64,000 nt of DNA. Source: Paludibacteraceae bacterium (lineage in GTDB: Bacteria > Bacteroidota > Bacteroidia > Bacteroidales > Paludibacteraceae). The position numbers were made by a program, and so were the translations under genes. The DNA lies in assembly GCA_017464475.1 (NCBI GenBank), contig JAFTZQ010000005.1:62001-126000 (forward strand), in the 5' to 3' direction. Shown piece by piece: positions 53,595-61,828 of the stretch (position 1 is its first letter; every line of letters starts with the position of its first letter). Under the pieces are notes generated by a model. It did no database searches, was not told the DNA's origin, and saw only the letters and a program-made list of their open reading frames with translations.

Positions 53595-54875
53595 ATGTGT
53601 AAAAGATTCATTGTGAACATTTTCGTTCTGTTTGCTTTCGCGATGCCATTGTTAGCTGACGAAGAATGCGATCAGTCGTTAAAAGAAGCGAAAGCCTTAT
53701 ATAATGCGGGCAAGTATGCTGAGGCTAAGGGATTATTTGTCTATGTCCAGCAAATTTGTTCTCCTACCTATGGTTCTGCTAATACATGGGTACAGAAATG
53801 TAATGAAGCAATGAATGGAGGCTCAAAATCGGCATCCTCATCAAAGGCCAAGCAATCATCCTCCACGACTACACTTTCTGCGAGTAAGACACATGTGACA
53901 TTTCTTGAGGGGGGAGGATCGGATAATATATCAATAACGTCGAATAAAAGCTGGAAGATTACAGGCACACCGGCATCTTGGTGTCAGGTTTCTGCAAATA
54001 GCTCAGGTATCGCATTGTCGACCACAGCTAACCCGGATAAATACAGCCGTTCTACTTACATACAAATCGCAACTGCTGATGGTAAGAAAAACTTGACAAT
54101 TTATATTGATCAAGCGGAAAAACAACAAACAGAAGCTTCTTCAGCACATCTCTCCCTAAGTAAAAATTCAATTTCCGCGCCGTCCAATGGAACAACAGTG
54201 TATATTACTATCAATGCAACTACTGCTTGGGAAATCGAATACCCATCTACTGGCATGTATTCTGTGACTAAAAGTAGTAGCAACTCTATTAGGGTGGTGG
54301 TTAATAAGAATACCTCTTCCAGCTCACGGTCCGATTTCTTTAATATCAAAACCGCTGATGGTAGCGAAAAGGTGATGGTTTCTATTTCTCAGAGCGGCAA
54401 TTACTCATCAAGTTCAAAATCTTCTTACGGATCCCATTCTTCGTATAGCGGCTATACGGCTTTGAGTGATTTTAATGATGCTCATGGTAAATGGGAGGTA
54501 GATTGGTTTGGCGCGAGATTTGGGTTGGGAACGGGTATAGAAAACGATTATAGTTTATTCGCTTTCCGCTATTCTGTACTCAAAGTCGAGCCTGTGGTAC
54601 TTGGACTGAAATATGATTTTATTAACAATTACGGAAGTTTCTATTACCAACCGGATATTAAATTAGTGTTCCCATGGAGTAGTGATTGGGCGGCTGAATT
54701 TGGGATAGGTCCTTCTGTACAAGTCGATTTGAAATACGGGCAAACTGCAGCTTGGTTTACAATGGAACTAGGAGTATTATATCATTGGGGTAATGTTTGT
54801 TCTTCGGATTTCTTTATGCGATATGATGGTATATTCTCTATTGGCGCATCCATTAATTTCAGTACCGGATTTTAG
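53595..54875 (+). CDS. Exported BACON-domain protein with beta-barrel-like C-terminus
   Basis: 426 residues from ATG 53595. Same N-terminal plan as the 52392 protein (ECDQSLKEAKALYNAGKYAE... QICSPTYGSA) and two BACON-like domains, but the C-terminal ~135 residues are replaced by alternating hydrophobic strands (YSLFAFRYSVLKVEPVVLGL, AWFTMELGVLYHWG, GIFSIGASINFSTGF) ending in Phe, as in outer-membrane beta-barrels. It could anchor the system to the outer membrane. Confidence 0.8.
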   Translation: MCKRFIVNIFVLFAFAMPLLADEECDQSLKEAKALYNAGKYAEAKGLFVYVQQICSPTYGSANTWVQKCNEAMNGGSKSASSSKAKQSSSTTTLSASKTHVTFLEGGGSDNISITSNKSWKITGTPASWCQVSANSSGIALSTTANPDKYSRSTYIQIATADGKKNLTIYIDQAEKQQTEASSAHLSLSKNSISAPSNGTTVYITINATTAWEIEYPSTGMYSVTKSSSNSIRVVVNKNTSSSSRSDFFNIKTADGSEKVMVSISQSGNYSSSSKSSYGSHSSYSGYTALSDFNDAHGKWEVDWFGARFGLGTGIENDYSLFAFRYSVLKVEPVVLGLKYDFINNYGSFYYQPDIKLVFPWSSDWAAEFGIGPSVQVDLKYGQTAAWFTMELGVLYHWGNVCSSDFFMRYDGIFSIGASINFSTGF

Positions 54876-54887
54876 ATATTATAGTTT

Positions 54888-54998
54888 ATGATACTTAGTG
54901 AGAATATATTATTCGCCAAACGATACCAATCGAAGCATTTACTTGGAAGAGATGGCTTCAAAAGTATGGCTTACTAAGGATACAAATACTAATTATTT
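54888..54998 (+). pseudogene. 5' fragment of a Ser/Thr kinase gene
   Basis: Reads MILSENILFAKRYQSKHLLG then RDGF, then after a frameshift VWLTKDTNTN, matching the first ~35 codons of the 57145 kinase; nothing follows. A leftover of a duplicated kinase module. Confidence 0.8.
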
Positions 54999-55013
54999 AA
55001 ATAACTAAATGAT

Positions 55014-55460
55014 ATGAAACGATTTTATTTATCATTATTGTTAGCAATATCAAGTTTATTGCCAACGTTTTCTCGTAATTCTTCAACTACAATGACTTCC
55101 ATCATCAACAAATCTTCAGAGCTTGTTAAATTTGTAGAGAATGATATGGATATGGAGATAGTTAGATTGGAATGTGACATTTTGAGAACAACTAAGACAA
55201 CGACTAGAATCTTGAGTAAGGGGTGGACGTATGCCATTATTGCGTATGGTGATTATCGTTTTAAAGACATTGACATAAAGGTATATCGAAATGTACAAGG
55301 GTCATGGCAACTTGTAGCAAAGGATAACGATTCTAGTGCTTCGTCAGTCGTTTCTATAGAGCCCCAATCTGATGGAGAATATCTTATAGAAATATCTGCG
55401 TATAGTTTCGAATCCGGATACGATGTCGGACATTATGGTCTTATAATCGCTCATGAATAA
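55014..55460 (+). CDS. Small exported protein
   Basis: 148 residues with a signal peptide (LSLLLAISSLLPTFS). The mature part is beta-rich (TRILSKGWTYAIIAYGDYRF, IDIKVYRNVQGSWQLVAKD, GEYLIEISAYSFESGYDVGH), resembling the pre-peptidase C-terminal (PPC-like) beta-sandwich that accompanies secreted enzymes. Lies in the signalling island between the kinase fragment and the TPR gene. Confidence 0.6.
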   Translation: MKRFYLSLLLAISSLLPTFSRNSSTTMTSIINKSSELVKFVENDMDMEIVRLECDILRTTKTTTRILSKGWTYAIIAYGDYRFKDIDIKVYRNVQGSWQLVAKDNDSSASSVVSIEPQSDGEYLIEISAYSFESGYDVGHYGLIIAHE

Positions 55461-55490
55461 TATTATGTATCAATTTATGCAGGTAAAAAA

Positions 55491-57116
55491 ATGAAACGTT
55501 TATTTGTATCAATGCTGGCAATGTTGCTCGCAATGAGCAGTTTTGCCCAAACAAAATTAGAACTTGCAAAGCAAGCGATGAGTAATGACGACTATGATAC
55601 CGCCATCCAGTACACGACAGACTATTTAAAGACCGCGCCGAAGGATGCCGACGCTTACGCTATTCGCGCTAAATGTTTTAAAGAAAAAAAGGCATTTAAG
55701 GCGGCTATCGCAGATGCAGATATGGCCATTAAGTACTGGAATAATAAAAACGAGCACAAGTTAGGTACACTGTATTGTTTTCGTGGGATGATTTATGAGA
55801 GTGTAAATAATGAACAGAAGACAATAGCAGATTATAATACTGCCGTCAAGAAAGATTCCAAGAATGTAATATGCTATAGCCATCGTGGAGATTTCTATTA
55901 CAAGCAGCAGAAATATGATAAAGCGGCATCTGATTACCGTGTGGCATCCTCTATCGAACCTACCGAACCCAAATGGATACTTGGCATTACCCGTTGTTTG
56001 TTGAGACAATCGAAAGAAGAGGAGGCTATTGCTATTCTTGATAGTTTGATTCTATACGAGCCTATGCTCGCTGAGGCAAAACAATTACGAGCAAGCGTAT
56101 ATTTCCAACAGGAGGATTATAAATCCTTCGTGGATATGTATGTCGCGTATCTCTCTTTGGAACAAGGAGAGTTAGATATGCTTTTGGCTGCAGCAACCAA
56201 AGAATACGCACATACCCTAAAAGCCGTTACTGAGAAGCTGAAAGCAGCAACAGATAATGACACCCGCTTTTATTGGCTCGGAGTGAGGGCACGAGTTTAT
56301 CAAGCGAAAGAACAATATAATGAAGCTTTGGCGGATTTGCATAGCATGCAATCCTTGCTTTCGGATTCTATCGTGAGTCCTTTTATACTTTATTATAGCG
56401 CTGAAAGCTATTATGGACTGTATGAGTATTCCGAGGCTGCGGAGTACTATTCGAAACTCATTGCCATGGATTCAATCAGCGAGAATAGCTCTGCTTATTT
56501 ATTTAAAAGAGCTTTTTGTTATAGTAGTCTAGGACGGCATCAACAATCGATAGCAGATTTTACAAAGATTATCGAGAATGATATTGCTTTTGCTCCTATG
56601 GCATACTATGGTAGAGGATTGGAAAATGAAGTACTGAAGGAATTTGACAATGCTCAGGAAGATTATAATAAAGGTTTACTTCTTGATGAAAATAATGTGC
56701 CTTTGACACTAATGCGTGGCCGTTTGTTATTGCTGCAGAAACAAGATACTATCCGTGCAAACAAGGACTTTAAGAAAATTCTTGAGTTGGATACCATTCC
56801 CGTTAATTCATGTCGTCAATATGCGCTTGTGTATATGGGCAAATATGATGAGGCGATTGAATGGAATAATAAGATATTGGAAACAGCCCCCAATGCCGAT
56901 AACTATTATGACGCTGCCTGTCTTTATGCACGAATGAATAGAGGGCAAGATGCTCTGAAGTACCTAAAAGAATCTTTAGAACTTGGATACCGTAATTTCG
57001 TACATATTGAGGAAGATTGCGATTTGGACGCTATTCGAAATACACAATCATTCAAAGAGCTTATAGCCAAATATAAAAAAGAAGGGGTTCAGAATATCTT
57101 CAATAAATTAAAGTAG
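55491..57116 (+). CDS. Exported TPR protein
   Basis: 541 residues with a signal peptide (LFVSMLAMLLAMSSFAQ). At least eight tetratricopeptide-type helical pairs follow (DDYDTAIQYTTDYLKTAPKD, YDKAASDYRVASSIEPTEP, FDNAQEDYNKGLLLDE, YDEAIEWNNKILETAP). A periplasmic protein-interaction scaffold; its place 28 bases before a kinase suggests it works with the membrane kinases or BACON proteins. Confidence 0.88.
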   Translation: MKRLFVSMLAMLLAMSSFAQTKLELAKQAMSNDDYDTAIQYTTDYLKTAPKDADAYAIRAKCFKEKKAFKAAIADADMAIKYWNNKNEHKLGTLYCFRGMIYESVNNEQKTIADYNTAVKKDSKNVICYSHRGDFYYKQQKYDKAASDYRVASSIEPTEPKWILGITRCLLRQSKEEEAIAILDSLILYEPMLAEAKQLRASVYFQQEDYKSFVDMYVAYLSLEQGELDMLLAAATKEYAHTLKAVTEKLKAATDNDTRFYWLGVRARVYQAKEQYNEALADLHSMQSLLSDSIVSPFILYYSAESYYGLYEYSEAAEYYSKLIAMDSISENSSAYLFKRAFCYSSLGRHQQSIADFTKIIENDIAFAPMAYYGRGLENEVLKEFDNAQEDYNKGLLLDENNVPLTLMRGRLLLLQKQDTIRANKDFKKILELDTIPVNSCRQYALVYMGKYDEAIEWNNKILETAPNADNYYDAACLYARMNRGQDALKYLKESLELGYRNFVHIEEDCDLDAIRNTQSFKELIAKYKKEGVQNIFNKLK

Positions 57117-57144
57117 GCATCGGTCTCTATTATATTGCATGAAT

Positions 57145-58350
57145 ATGATACTTAAGGAGAATATATTATTCGCCAATCGATACCAATTAGAGCGTTTGCT
57201 CGGACGGGGAGGATTTAGTGAGGTTTGGCTTGCGAAAGATTCATACACGAATCTGGAAATTGCTGTAAAAGTGTATGCCCCCGGGCAAGGAATGGATTCG
57301 GACGGATTGAAGGAATTTAGTGCCGAATTGGCAGGAGTGTTTAATCTTAACCATTCCAGTCTGCTCAAACCTACTCATGTGGATGTATGGGAGGGTATGC
57401 CATATCTCATTATGCCATATTGTGCGCAAGGAGCTATTTCTAACCGCATCGGCAAGATGACGGAAAATGAAATATGGAAACTTATTCATGATGTAGCAAG
57501 CGGTCTTGCCTATCTACATAAGAATGATATCGTGCACCAGGATATAAAACCGGATAATATTCTACTTGATGACAACGGCAACTACGTAATAACTGATTTT
57601 GGAATCTCTGCCAAGGCTCGCAGTACACTTCGGAAGAGTGTTATAGGAGGAGCAACTTCCGAAGGCACTATGGCATACATGGGACCGGAACGTTTCAGTA
57701 AACAACCGGCTCCAACGAAAGCGAGTGACATCTGGTCTTTCGGTGCTATGGTGTACGAAATGATAACAGGCAATGTGCCTTTTGGAGAACTCGGAGGCAG
57801 TATGCAAAAAGCCGGAGCAGAAATACCGGAGATAACAGAACCTGTTTCTGATGAGTTACGTTCATTGGTTGAACAAATGCTCGCTCCTGAACCATGGAAT
57901 AGACCTTTGGCGGATAGTGTAATAGGATACTCAAATGTTAAAAATAAATCTGTTATGGCAGATAATGATACTGCTGGTAAATATGATGTGTATAGTAACA
58001 GAAAATTTTCCATATCAGAGGATACGTTAATATTTTCATATAAAGCGAGCCAAAAAATAGTTTATGTCAATACAACAAAAGATTTTTGTGTAGAGAAAAA
58101 GTCAAATTCTGATTGGATACAATTAAAATGTTTCCCCGATAAGTCAGTTGTGGTTTCAGTGAGTAAAAATGTTCATAATCAAGAATTAAAAACAGAGCTC
58201 TATTTTTATGAAGACAATGAAATAATGGAAAAAAGCACAAAAAGAACTCTTACAATTATCCAACGGCCATTTTCATTACTTGATATATGGTGGATTTGGA
58301 TTAGTATAGCAGTAGTAGTTACATTAATAATCTTATATTTTAATCTATAA
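57145..58350 (+). CDS. Ser/Thr kinase with BACON-like domain and C-terminal membrane anchor (non-RD)
   Basis: 401 residues; ATG 57145 aligns with the start of the 50951 paralogue and with the fragment at 54888. Kinase ~1-265 with GRGGFSEVWLAKD, AVKVYAPGQGMD, IVHQDIKPDNIL and ITDFGISA. Residues ~285-370 (SISEDTLIFSYKASQKIVYV, SDWIQLKCFPDKSVVVSVSK, TLTIIQ) look like a BACON domain, followed only by a C-terminal helix (WWIWISIAVVVTLIILYF). With no earlier membrane segment, the BACON-like domain would be cytoplasmic, which is unusual. The stop codon lies in a 22-base tandem duplication. Confidence 0.88.
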   Translation: MILKENILFANRYQLERLLGRGGFSEVWLAKDSYTNLEIAVKVYAPGQGMDSDGLKEFSAELAGVFNLNHSSLLKPTHVDVWEGMPYLIMPYCAQGAISNRIGKMTENEIWKLIHDVASGLAYLHKNDIVHQDIKPDNILLDDNGNYVITDFGISAKARSTLRKSVIGGATSEGTMAYMGPERFSKQPAPTKASDIWSFGAMVYEMITGNVPFGELGGSMQKAGAEIPEITEPVSDELRSLVEQMLAPEPWNRPLADSVIGYSNVKNKSVMADNDTAGKYDVYSNRKFSISEDTLIFSYKASQKIVYVNTTKDFCVEKKSNSDWIQLKCFPDKSVVVSVSKNVHNQELKTELYFYEDNEIMEKSTKRTLTIIQRPFSLLDIWWIWISIAVVVTLIILYFNL

Positions 58351-58372
58351 AATCTTATATTTTAATCTATAA
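58329..58372 (+). repeat. Perfect 22-base tandem duplication over a stop codon
   Basis: Two identical adjacent 22-base copies (58329-58350, 58351-58372) covering the last seven codons and the stop of the kinase gene. A recent slippage or duplication event. Confidence 0.95.
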
Positions 58373-58382
58373 TTTACTAAGT

Positions 58383-59186
58383 ATGAAAGAAATAACAGAC
58401 GAAAGCATTTATTTGATAAAGCCGGAGACAACTACTATTCCGGATCTCGGATTGGGTGATTTTATAAAGGGGTATTCGGATAAAGATACTCCATACAAGT
58501 GGACTTTCCTTCTTTGGTTATTACTGCCTATTGTAGGATGGATCCTTGTTATTATATATAGTCTTTTATATATAACTCGCAAATATATTACTCGTAGAAA
58601 TCTAAAGGTTTTGATATATTCTAAAGGGTTCTATTTATACGAAAAAAAATTTAACAAAGAATATGAAGAAATCATAAAATTTGATGATATTATTGCAATT
58701 AATTGTGCGAGAACACGGAATTATACAAATTCGATGTATTCAGGTACATCGTGCCTGATTTCAGTTTTGGACATGGACCGACATAACAAAGTGGTATTTA
58801 GTGCTACTTACCATAATGAAAATGAGGAGGCCGGAAATTATAATTTTGGCGGATATGTAGTATGGGCGCTTATGGAGGCATGGTATCCTGTTGCGTTAGA
58901 GCGGCATATACATGAACTTAACCAAAAACGATATACCACTTTCTATTACTTGGAACCGAGATCATTCAGATCCTCTATATTGAAAGATGTACAAATTGGT
59001 ACAAATTTCATAAAAGTCGCAGAAGATTATGTTGATGGCGAATTTACATATCAAATAAACGATGGTTGGTTATATATTTATCCACCGAAGAAATCTACAA
59101 AAAAATCATTCCGTGTATATCTCAACCAGATGTACGATTCGACAATTTTCTTAGTCCTATTAAAAGAGTACTGGGGGGGTGAATAG
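58383..59186 (+). CDS. Membrane protein of unknown function
   Basis: 267 residues. A hydrophobic hairpin near 40-75 (WTFLLWLLLPIVGWILVIIY, SLLYITRKYITRR) precedes a soluble domain with YSKGFYLYEKKFNKEYEEII and FDDIIAINCARTR, which reads like a PH-like (YcxB/DUF-type) cytoplasmic fold. Last intact gene of the signalling island, 10 bases after the tandem duplication. No firm family. Confidence 0.6.
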   Translation: MKEITDESIYLIKPETTTIPDLGLGDFIKGYSDKDTPYKWTFLLWLLLPIVGWILVIIYSLLYITRKYITRRNLKVLIYSKGFYLYEKKFNKEYEEIIKFDDIIAINCARTRNYTNSMYSGTSCLISVLDMDRHNKVVFSATYHNENEEAGNYNFGGYVVWALMEAWYPVALERHIHELNQKRYTTFYYLEPRSFRSSILKDVQIGTNFIKVAEDYVDGEFTYQINDGWLYIYPPKKSTKKSFRVYLNQMYDSTIFLVLLKEYWGGE

Positions 59187-59300
59187 AATTTACTCGGAGG
59201 ATTGCATGCGGCGGATGGAAGACGAGATGAACAGACAACGCAACCAATCCATTTACGATAACGGATGGTGAGATATAGCAAAAATAATCGCACCACCGGT

Positions 59301-60109
59301 ATGACCGAAAATCAAAAGAAACTACTTCGTTGGGGAATAGCTGTTCTTGCTGTTATCGGGGGAATAGTAGCCACCGGAGGATATTATTTCATATACCTCA
59401 ACAGAGACAGCAACCCTCATAATGCAAAGACCATCGGAGAGATTCCTCTGCCAATAGGATACACCCGCGTGCCGGCAAAAGAGGAGAGTTATGCTGCGTG
59501 GTTACGCTCCTTGCCGTAAAAAAAACGTGGCACGAAAGTGAATCTCTACAATAGCACAAAGCCGTCCAACTACCATTGGCTATCCGCAGCGGTGGTTGAT
59601 ATGCCGTTGTTGTCCAATGACGAACAATGCGCCGATGTGTGCATGCGCATGAGAGCGGAGTACCTGTATAAAACAAAGCAATACAACAAGATACGCTTTA
59701 CAGCCCTGAACGGAGAGCCAATATCTTATACAGGAGGAGCAGACCGAAAGGCTTTTGAGCGATTTATGCGAAATGTGTTTGAAAGATGCAACACTACGTC
59801 AATGCGAAAGAGTCTGAAAACGAGAGAGTTGAAAGATATGCAAATAGGAGACGTGTTCGTTTATCCTCATCGTAAGGTAGCAGGAAAAACTGATATGGGC
59901 ATGCAGTAATGGTAGCGGACATGGCGGTAAATAAACGCACGGGAAAGAAGGCATTTTTGCTCATTGAAGGGAATACTCCAGCCCGTGATATACATGTAGT
60001 GCGAAATCTCAATCGATTTCACAATCCGTGGTTTCATTTAAAAGAAGATGACGAGACGCTATATTTGAATGTATTTCATTTCTCAAATGAAGATTTGAGA
60101 CATTTTTGA
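59301..60109 (+). pseudogene. DUF4846-family gene broken by a stop codon and a frameshift
   Basis: The frame from 59301 encodes a membrane helix (WGIAVLAVIGGIVATGGYYF) and IPLPIGYTRVPAKEESYAAW, stops at TAA 59517-59519, continues in the same frame (NLYNSTKPSNYHWL; ADVCMRMRAEYLY; KELKDMQIGDVFVYPHR-like), then a shift near 59880-59897 moves to another frame (GHAVMVADMAV ... GNTPARDIHVV ... NVFHFSNEDLRHF). Joined, the pieces give a complete DUF4846 lipoprotein or membrane protein. A real pseudogene or two assembly errors. Confidence 0.8.
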
Positions 60110-60134
60110 AAACGACACCAACACTTTTACTGCA

Positions 60135-60524
60135 GTGAAATATCTCTACACATTCTTACTTTTGATTATAACCTCTGTACTTCTCGCAGACAACCTCTCC
60201 GAAGCGGAGTATTACCAGAGAAAAGCCGAAGGCTATCGCCGTGAAGCGGCATACTACGAGCAAAAGGCAAAAGGCTACGAGCGCGAAGCGGAATACTACA
60301 TCAAGAAAGCGGAAGGTTATCAGCGAGAAGCCGCTTATTATAGCAAGAGGGGCGATGTAGATCGAGCCAACACCCAGACTCGCTATGCCCGTAACGCCAT
60401 GGACAATGCCAAAACGCAGCAACGCTATGCTCAACAGGCATGGGATAACTACCGAACCCAGACACGCTATGCCCAAGAAGCCGACGAGAACGCCGCTATG
60501 TACCTCCGTCGGGCAACACAATAG
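60135..60524 (+). CDS. Exported 14-residue-repeat helical protein
   Basis: 129 residues from GTG 60135, signal peptide ending LLADN. The mature protein is almost wholly repeats of 14 residues: three to four units like AEYYQRKAEGYRRE, then three units like TQTRYARNAMDNAK. Regular Tyr, Lys/Arg, Glu and Ala positions predict a long amphipathic helix or coiled coil. No family recognised. Neighbouring genes are decayed but this one is intact. Confidence 0.65.
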   Translation: MKYLYTFLLLIITSVLLADNLSEAEYYQRKAEGYRREAAYYEQKAKGYEREAEYYIKKAEGYQREAAYYSKRGDVDRANTQTRYARNAMDNAKTQQRYAQQAWDNYRTQTRYAQEADENAAMYLRRATQ

Positions 60525-60543
60525 TAAAAAGTTTCAAATTTAT

Positions 60544-60574
60544 TTTGATATTTCAATAAAAAGTTGTATCTTTG
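60544..60574 (+). promoter_or_regulatory. Promoter of the AbiE remnant
   Basis: TTTG (60544-60547), 19-base spacer, TATCTTTG (60567-60574). Confidence 0.7.
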
Positions 60575-60582
60575 CGGAAAAT

Positions 60583-61059
60583 TTGAAACAAAATACACCA
60601 GCCGACTTTGCGCAGCAGTTGGGCTCTATGCGCAGCGCGCAAACCCTTCTTGCGCGATACCAACATCAAGGCTACGTGTCTAAAGTACGACGGGGGTTAT
60701 ATTGCGCCAATAACATAGCCACGCTCCTGCCGGAAGCAAACAAATACCAAGTAGCATCTGCTATCACACCCTCTTCCTTTGTCGCATACCATGCCGCAAT
60801 GGAGTATCATGGTTTGGCGCATCAGGTGTATTATGATGTAGCTGTTGGGAGCGAACAGGCTTTCAATCCGTTCGATTTTGAATTGGCAAAAACAGAAGTT
60901 CTTCTATTTATAGAAAATTTGTTGTACTTGACAGATAGTGAAACTGCGTTTATTGATGCTTTTGTCGCAAAAGAATACCACCCTGAATTATTGTTTGACG
61001 ATGAACAGATAATAAAGAATATCTACAATCACCCGATGGCATACTGGAAAATAAAATAA
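60583..61059 (+). pseudogene. AbiEi antitoxin head fused to AbiEii toxin tail by deletion
   Basis: Residues ~1-100 (ADFAQQLGSMRSAQTLLARY, GYVSKVRRGLYC, YQVASAITPSSFVAYHAAME) match the winged-helix/AbiEi antitoxin type. From ~60882 the frame becomes LLFIENLLYLTDSE ... EYHPELLF ... NHPMAYWKIK, typical of the C-terminus of AbiEii nucleotidyltransferase toxins. An in-frame deletion of most of both genes explains this. The start is TTG 60583 or ATG 60628. It may still bind DNA but has no toxin active site. Confidence 0.65.
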
Positions 61060-61135
61060 CAAAATCATAGCCCCTTTGATAGATTATTCCTATTTCTTGG
61101 CTCTATAAAGTATAAAACACTAAAATACAACTACT

Positions 61136-61443
61136 ATGAAACTAAATGGCGATTATTTGGAAGACATGGCTCAATTGGAGCATTGCAAGTGCTATGATTG
61201 GGGAGAGAATATACTCCGCGTGTTTGATGGAGATTGGGACAGTTTATTGTACCTAAATACTGGCGATACGATATAGGATCTGAGAGTGGCGTGATGGATA
61301 TAGACGGCAATGTGATTATTCCGGCTAAATACTATATGGTACGAGTCGTGGATGATAATCATTTTGAGGTAGAGGTCACCTGCGGAGGTGAGCGAATCCT
61401 CGTCAATGCCAAAGGTCAATACGTAGGAAAAACAAGTGATTAA
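61136..61443 (+). pseudogene. Small WG-repeat-like gene with a frameshift
   Basis: ATG 61136 opens MKLNGDYLEDMAQLEH ... YDWGENILRVFDG, then another frame carries on GQFIVPKYWRYDIGSESGVM ... DIDGNVIIPAKYYMV ... NAKGQYVGKTSD. The shift lies near 61225-61240. The second half resembles WG/KWG-type beta repeats. Followed by a strong terminator. Confidence 0.6.
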
Positions 61444-61461
61444 CATTCTTTTACTAATTAT

Positions 61462-61492
61462 AGCCCCGCGATTGATTTCGCGGGGCTTTTTT
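61462..61492 (+). terminator. Strong rho-independent terminator
   Basis: AGCCCCGCG-ATTGATTT-CGCGGGGCT hairpin followed by T-run, 18 bases after the frameshifted gene. Confidence 0.95.
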
Positions 61493-61553
61493 ATGTCTAT
61501 AGGCAGAGCCCGCAGGGCATGGTGTCCGCGGTTTTTCCTGCCGATTAGACACA

Positions 61554-61814
61554 ATGTACACCGAATTGGATTTATTCTTACTGGATGCAGCCAAGGGCTA
61601 CGTCCGGTCGCTCTCTGACGAGCAGTTCCTGACACTCACGTGCGATCTTACGAATCTTCACGACGAACTGATCCGAATGGTTCATCAGCAATCTATCAAC
61701 CGCAAATTCCGAGCACCGTACAAGGTGACAGCGGATGTTTTTTTGTGCTCCAAAGACAACATCAAGTATTTTATTAACAAAAAGGGTAAAATTTTACCCC
61801 GGTGCCAAATCTAA
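61554..61814 (+). CDS. Hypothetical small protein
   Basis: 86 residues from ATG 61554: an acidic helical first half (LFLLDAAKGYVRSLSDEQFL), then a basic end (INRKFRAPYKVTAD, INKKGKILPRC). No family recognised. The 3' end carries a perfect palindrome that overlaps the next promoter region. Confidence 0.45.
   Translation: MYTELDLFLLDAAKGYVRSLSDEQFLTLTCDLTNLHDELIRMVHQQSINRKFRAPYKVTADVFLCSKDNIKYFINKKGKILPRCQI
61784..61799. promoter_or_regulatory. Operator-like palindrome at a -33 position
   Basis: GGGTAAAATTTTACCC, a perfect 16-base palindrome located where the -33 element of the 61821 promoter should lie. A good repressor-site candidate. Confidence 0.45.
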
Positions 61815-61820
61815 AAGCAG

Positions 61821-61828
61821 TACCTTTG
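61821..61828 (+). promoter_or_regulatory. Promoter -7 box (TACCTTTG) with AAAAGCAG extension
   Basis: AAAAGCAG directly precedes TACCTTTG as in the other promoters here, but no TTTG is present at -33; the palindrome occupies that place instead. Confidence 0.5.

Noticed and set aside
59205..59270. 22-codon ORF before the DUF4846 pseudogene
   Set aside because: Too short, charged and featureless; no promoter or homology seen.
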